A stretch of 17,963 bases of DNA, from positions 1-17,963 of the forward strand of contig CAZYGG010000070.1 in the NCBI GenBank assembly GCA_964647585.1, given 5' to 3'. Position 1 is the stretch's first letter, and each line of letters begins with the position of its first letter. Shown in pieces: positions 15,249 to 17,963 of the stretch. The translations under genes were made by a program, and so were the position numbers. Under the pieces are notes generated by a model. It did not search any database and was not told the DNA's origin. It saw nothing but the letters and a program-made list of their open reading frames with translations. This DNA comes from CAJINA01 sp964647585. Lineage in GTDB: Bacteria > Desulfobacterota > Desulfobacteria > Desulfobacterales > CAJINA01.

Positions 15249-16221
15249 TCTGAAAACCAAAATTCTGACAGCGGTAAGTGACGACCTGGAATCGATTGAC
15301 CGCGCCCTTGCCGAAAACCTCGCGCCCCACTTTGAACTGACCCGGGACGTTGCGGGGCATATCCTGTTCAGTGGTGGCAAAAGGCTGCGACCACTGCTCA
15401 TGGTGCTGGCCGCCCGGTTGTGTGGTTATACCGGCGCTAAAGCCGCCACTTTTTCAATTATTTTCGAATACCTGCATGCGGCGACGCTGCTGCATGACGA
15501 TCTCGTGGATGAAGCCTCCGTACGTCGGGGCAAACCGGTTGCCAACACCGTGTGGGACAATTCAACCGCGGTTCTCACTGGTGATTTTCTGCTGGCCCGA
15601 TCACTGTCACTGGCCGCGGAAACGGGCAAGTTCGAGGTGATCCGAACCATTGCCCGGATCACCGAAATGATGTCCCAGGGTGAAATTCAGCAACTTAATC
15701 GCAAGGGGGACCTGACCCTGACCGAGAAAGATTACATGGCGGTTATAGAATGCAAAACCGCGGTCCTGTTCCAGGGTGCCTGCCGGACCGGCGCGCTGGT
15801 GGCCGAGCGCAATGAGACCGACCCGCAGGCCATGGCTGATTACGGTTACAACCTGGGTCTGGCCTTCCAGATGGCGGATGATCTTCTGGATTATACCCTG
15901 GACAGCGCGGCACTGGGAAAGGCTGTGGGGGCGGACCTGCGTGAAGGCAAGTTGACCATGCCGGTTATACACGCCCTGGAAAACGCCGGGGCAAAAGATC
16001 GCCAAACCATGGAAGCGATCATTGGAAACCCTGATTTTTCGATGGATGACTTCAAAACGTTAATTGAACTATTGCAGGCGCACAACGGCATTCGGTATAC
16101 CCGGGAGACGGCGGAAAAATATGTCACCCGGGCCAAGGCGTGCCTTGACGGATTCAAACCGTCGGTCACCCGGGAGACCCTGTGGAATATAGCCGATTAT
16201 GCGCTTTTGCGCAAAGCCTAG
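15241..16221 (+). CDS. ispB: Polyprenyl diphosphate synthase (octaprenyl-type), 326 aa
   Basis: This trans-prenyltransferase extends farnesyl diphosphate with isopentenyl diphosphate to the side chain of a respiratory quinone, in this kind of organism menaquinone. The first Asp-rich motif is LLHDDLVDEASVRRG (D86, D87, D90), preceded by GGKRLRP (45-51), which binds diphosphate. The second motif is FQMADDLLD near residue 211, followed by GKAVGADLREGKLTMPV. Length is typical of long-chain synthases rather than FPP or GGPP synthases, but the exact chain length cannot be read from sequence alone, so the symbol is tentative. ATG 15241 overlaps the rimO stop by 8 nt; further upstream frame would run through the rimO coding region. 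Confidence 0.9.
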   Translation: MSDLKTKILTAVSDDLESIDRALAENLAPHFELTRDVAGHILFSGGKRLRPLLMVLAARLCGYTGAKAATFSIIFEYLHAATLLHDDLVDEASVRRGKPVANTVWDNSTAVLTGDFLLARSLSLAAETGKFEVIRTIARITEMMSQGEIQQLNRKGDLTLTEKDYMAVIECKTAVLFQGACRTGALVAERNETDPQAMADYGYNLGLAFQMADDLLDYTLDSAALGKAVGADLREGKLTMPVIHALENAGAKDRQTMEAIIGNPDFSMDDFKTLIELLQAHNGIRYTRETAEKYVTRAKACLDGFKPSVTRETLWNIADYALLRKA

Positions 16222-16285
16222 TGTTGTGTTTCACACATAAGTTAAAAAATAGTTTCAGCCCTATACGGGATTAATTTGATTCACT

Positions 16286-16311
16286 AAATCCGAAATTCGG
16301 ACTTCGGATTT
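16286..16311. repeat. Inverted repeat after the polyprenyl synthase gene
   Basis: AAATCCGAA (16286-16294) pairs with TTCGGATTT (16303-16311) around an 8-nt loop, with TT and further T's downstream. It may act as a terminator for the rimO-ispB unit, but it is 65 nt past the stop and the T-run is short. The remaining sequence of this gap (16222-16403) shows nothing else that I can support. Confidence 0.4.
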
Positions 16312-16391
16312 TGCCGCATTTTAAATGCAAGGTATCAACAGATAAGAAACTTACGATACCTAACACTATAATCTACCAAAAAGTCAGTGAT

Positions 16392-16397
16392 GGGAGG
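16392..16397 (+). promoter_or_regulatory. Ribosome binding site selecting the TTG start at 16404
   Basis: GGGAGG lies 6 nt before TTG 16404 at ideal spacing. The ATG at 16399 is out of frame, and upstream in-frame starts have no Shine-Dalgarno and would put a long hydrophilic stretch ahead of the signal peptide. Confidence 0.65.
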
Positions 16398-16403
16398 AAT
16401 GGA

Positions 16404-17609
16404 TTGATTCTCGAATCTGTTAAGTCACGGTGGTTTCTGATGGCGCTGGTTGCGGCTGCCGGCGGGGTGCTCCTGTTCAGTGCCCCGGCGTATGCCCGGA
16501 CACCGGCGGCATTGAAAACGGTAGTCGTGATCGGTACCGGGACTATTTACAAGGGCAATTCCGAGGCTGCCCGGCAGGCGGCCATTAAAGACGGCTTGAA
16601 CGTGGCCCTTGACGCAGCGGTTGTCGAACTGCTTTCGCCCGAAAGCCTGGTGGGGCATTTTCAAATTATCAACCAGGTGATCCAGGATCAGACCGATGAA
16701 TTTATCCAGGGATACAAAGTCCTGGGGGAATACCAGGCCGGTAAGAATTACCGGGCTGTGGTTGAAGCCACTATTTCAATCGAGGCCATCTCCAGGAAAC
16801 TTGCCAGCGTGTCTGTCTTTGTGGGGGCGAAGGAGCTCCCGAAAGTGCTTTTCTTTATTTCCGAGCAGAACCCTGCAGGGTCTCTCACGCACTACTGGTG
16901 GGGCGGCGGCACGCAATTCAGGATGTCCTCGGCTGAAAAGAGCATGGGCCGGGTGCTGACCGAAAAAGGATTCCGGGTGGCCGACCCGCGGCGCCGGGCC
17001 GCCGGTACTAAGAACCCCACCACTGATTTCCCGGCAGCCATCGATACGGCCTCCGCCATGTTGTTGGCGGCTGATTACGGTGCTAAAGTGATTATCATCG
17101 GGTCGGCCATATCCCGGCCCGCACCCAATACCATGGGGACTTCCAGGTCCTTTGCGGCCACCGTGACGGCCGGGGCGTTCAGGGTGGCCGATGGAACGGA
17201 ACTGGCCTCAATTGAAAAAGAGGCCGTTGTCGCCGGTGACGATGATGTTATCGGTGGACGCAAGGCCATAAAAGCGGCGGCTGATCTGGCGGCGGCGGAC
17301 CTGGCCGAGAGCATTGCCTCCAAGTGGGGTAAAGAGGGCAAGGCCCTTACCACGATCAAGATTGCGGTGGAAGGCACCCGGGATCTGGCTAATTTCGTCA
17401 TGTTCCGGCGGGTCATCAAAAAGATGCCGGATGTCGAAACGATAAAAACCCTGGAGATGAAACCGGATCAGGCGGTTATCGAGGTTGATTACCAGGGAAC
17501 GGCCGAGGCCTTCGCCAAAGACTTAATGGTGAATCCATTCGAAAATTTTCGGCTGGATATTTATGAAGTTTCAGAGGAGTTGTTGCGGGTGGCATTGATC
17601 CCGCAATAG
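16404..17609 (+). CDS. Exported FlgT-like protein, 401 aa
   Basis: Starting at TTG 16404, the protein opens with a classical signal peptide: K and R at 7-9, a hydrophobic core LMALVAAAGGVLLF, and a cleavage site AYA-RT after A31. Residues about 38-135 (VVVIGTGTIYKGNSEAARQAAIKDGLN..., then a helix-strand pattern) resemble the N-terminal domain of flagellar assembly protein T and related LPP20-like periplasmic proteins. The C-terminal half has an Ala-rich region (IIIGSAISRP..., KAAADLAAADLAESIASKWG), reminiscent of TolB-N-like or FlgT middle domains, and a final alpha/beta part. No flagellar genes are in the window, so a flagellar role is only suggested. Preceded by a 182-nt gap and followed by repeats, it seems to be transcribed alone. 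Confidence 0.7.
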   Translation: MILESVKSRWFLMALVAAAGGVLLFSAPAYARTPAALKTVVVIGTGTIYKGNSEAARQAAIKDGLNVALDAAVVELLSPESLVGHFQIINQVIQDQTDEFIQGYKVLGEYQAGKNYRAVVEATISIEAISRKLASVSVFVGAKELPKVLFFISEQNPAGSLTHYWWGGGTQFRMSSAEKSMGRVLTEKGFRVADPRRRAAGTKNPTTDFPAAIDTASAMLLAADYGAKVIIIGSAISRPAPNTMGTSRSFAATVTAGAFRVADGTELASIEKEAVVAGDDDVIGGRKAIKAAADLAAADLAESIASKWGKEGKALTTIKIAVEGTRDLANFVMFRRVIKKMPDVETIKTLEMKPDQAVIEVDYQGTAEAFAKDLMVNPFENFRLDIYEVSEELLRVALIPQ

Positions 17610-17936
17610 TGTTCGACCACAGGTGGCATATTTTGGCCCAGGGCCGCGTTCTTCCGGCTTCGCCGCAGGCTACGCCGGACAAGCGATAGGGATTATTAGC
17701 TTCCACCTTTGTGGCCGGGCACTGATTTTTATAGTGGTTGCCATAAATGTGACCCATTATCCTGTCACTCTGAGCGCAGCGAAGAGTCTCCCACAGGTGG
17801 GCCACAAGTTCGGATGTAACAGGCTGATTATTCATTTGGAAATTATTAAAGAAAGGCTGCAGATCAAGCCGGGATGACACTTTGATTTCGCTTGACAGCG
17901 ATCATCCCCGGTGATATCTCAACATCTACTTTTAAA
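17610..17936. repeat. Gap with remnants of dispersed intergenic repeats
   Basis: No gene is supported here. At 17653-17679 a hairpin TCCGGC-ttc-GCC-gca-GGC-tac-GCCGGA closely resembles a GC-rich dispersed repeat with CTTCGCC...GGCTACG motifs seen in many environmental bacteria, and may end the upstream transcript. At 17763-17790 is a TGTCACTCTGAGCG...GAAGAGTCTC segment of a second common repeat type, followed by a small hairpin CCCAC-AG-GTGGG (17790-17801). Its matching end, GCCGGGATGACA, is at 17868-17879, so TGTCA and TGACA bracket about 117 bp. A short open frame through these repeats (17623-17877) is fortuitous. Confidence 0.55.
17892..17920 (+). promoter_or_regulatory. Promoter of the downstream tRNA gene
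   Basis: TTGACA (17892-17897) is a perfect -35. It is followed after 17 bp by TATCTC (17915-17920), with the predicted start about 10 nt before the tRNA 5' end at 17937. Confidence 0.6.
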
Positions 17937-17963
17937 GGCGCGTAGCTCAGGGGGAGAGCGCTT
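17937..17963 (+). tRNA. 5' part of a tRNA gene, cut by window edge
   Basis: GGCGCGT A GCTC AGGGGGA GAGC G CTT matches the acceptor 5' strand, the U8/A9-like junction, the D stem GCTC/GAGC and the D loop of a class I tRNA. The anticodon lies outside the window. Valine is a guess from the general look of the 5' half and should not be relied on. Confidence 0.85.

Noticed and set aside
17623..17877. 84-residue open frame
   Set aside because: It consists of dispersed repeat sequence (the hairpin 17653-17679 and the TGTCACTCTGAGCG segment), without a ribosome binding site.

Overview
The window looks like chromosomal DNA of a sulfate-reducing member of the Desulfobacterota (Desulfobacterales-like). 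The reasons are a periplasmic hydrogenase whose large subunit strongly resembles Desulfovibrio-type HynA, a full-length hyp maturation set beside it, and a moderately GC-rich coding style. All placement is by recognition of protein motifs; no search was run.

Layout. 1-76: 3' truncated tRNA-Ser(UGA) on the minus strand with its promoter. 295-753: an unrecognised small acidic protein. 968-8039: a hydrogenase locus. It runs hynB (Tat-exported small subunit), hynA (large subunit with an in-frame UGA), a hairpin-rich gap, hynD (C-terminal protease), hypC, hypF and hypD, and closes with a strong terminator that overlaps the hypD stop. 8040-8350: a gap bounded by a 16-bp perfect inverted repeat. 8351-10389: hypE overlapped by apbE. 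10574-13777: a large RND/MMPL membrane protein fused to a cyclic-nucleotide-binding domain and a degenerate GGDEF domain. 13902-16221: rimO overlapped by a polyprenyl diphosphate synthase gene. 16404-17609: an exported FlgT-like protein with a TTG start. 17610-17936: debris of dispersed repeats. 17937-17963: 5' end of a second tRNA.

Main point. The hydrogenase large subunit is interrupted by a TGA at 2144-2146, exactly at the second cysteine of the N-terminal metal-binding motif (R-S-C-G-V-TGA-T-Y-I-H). A perfect 8-bp stem with a GGU loop lies 23 nt downstream, as expected of a bacterial SECIS element. The C-terminal motif is an ordinary D-P-C-I-A-C-A-V-H. Known [NiFeSe] hydrogenases carry selenocysteine at the first cysteine of the C-terminal motif, a terminal Ni ligand. 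Here selenocysteine would instead replace a cysteine that bridges Ni and Fe. If real, this is an undescribed kind of selenium-containing hydrogenase. The small subunit keeps the [NiFe]-type cluster pattern, and the adjoining protease and HypCFDE proteins would have to build the Fe(CN)2CO centre on a selenolate.

How the genes work together. HypF and HypE make the cyanide ligands, HypC and HypD assemble Fe(CN)2CO and deliver it to pre-HynA, and HynD trims the 15-residue C-terminal tail after nickel insertion. The folded HynAB dimer is then exported through Tat using the HynB signal peptide. HypA and HypB (nickel delivery) and the Sec machinery (SelA, SelB, tRNA-Sec, SelD) are not in the window and must be encoded elsewhere. 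The genes from apbE onward are not obviously linked to the hydrogenase.
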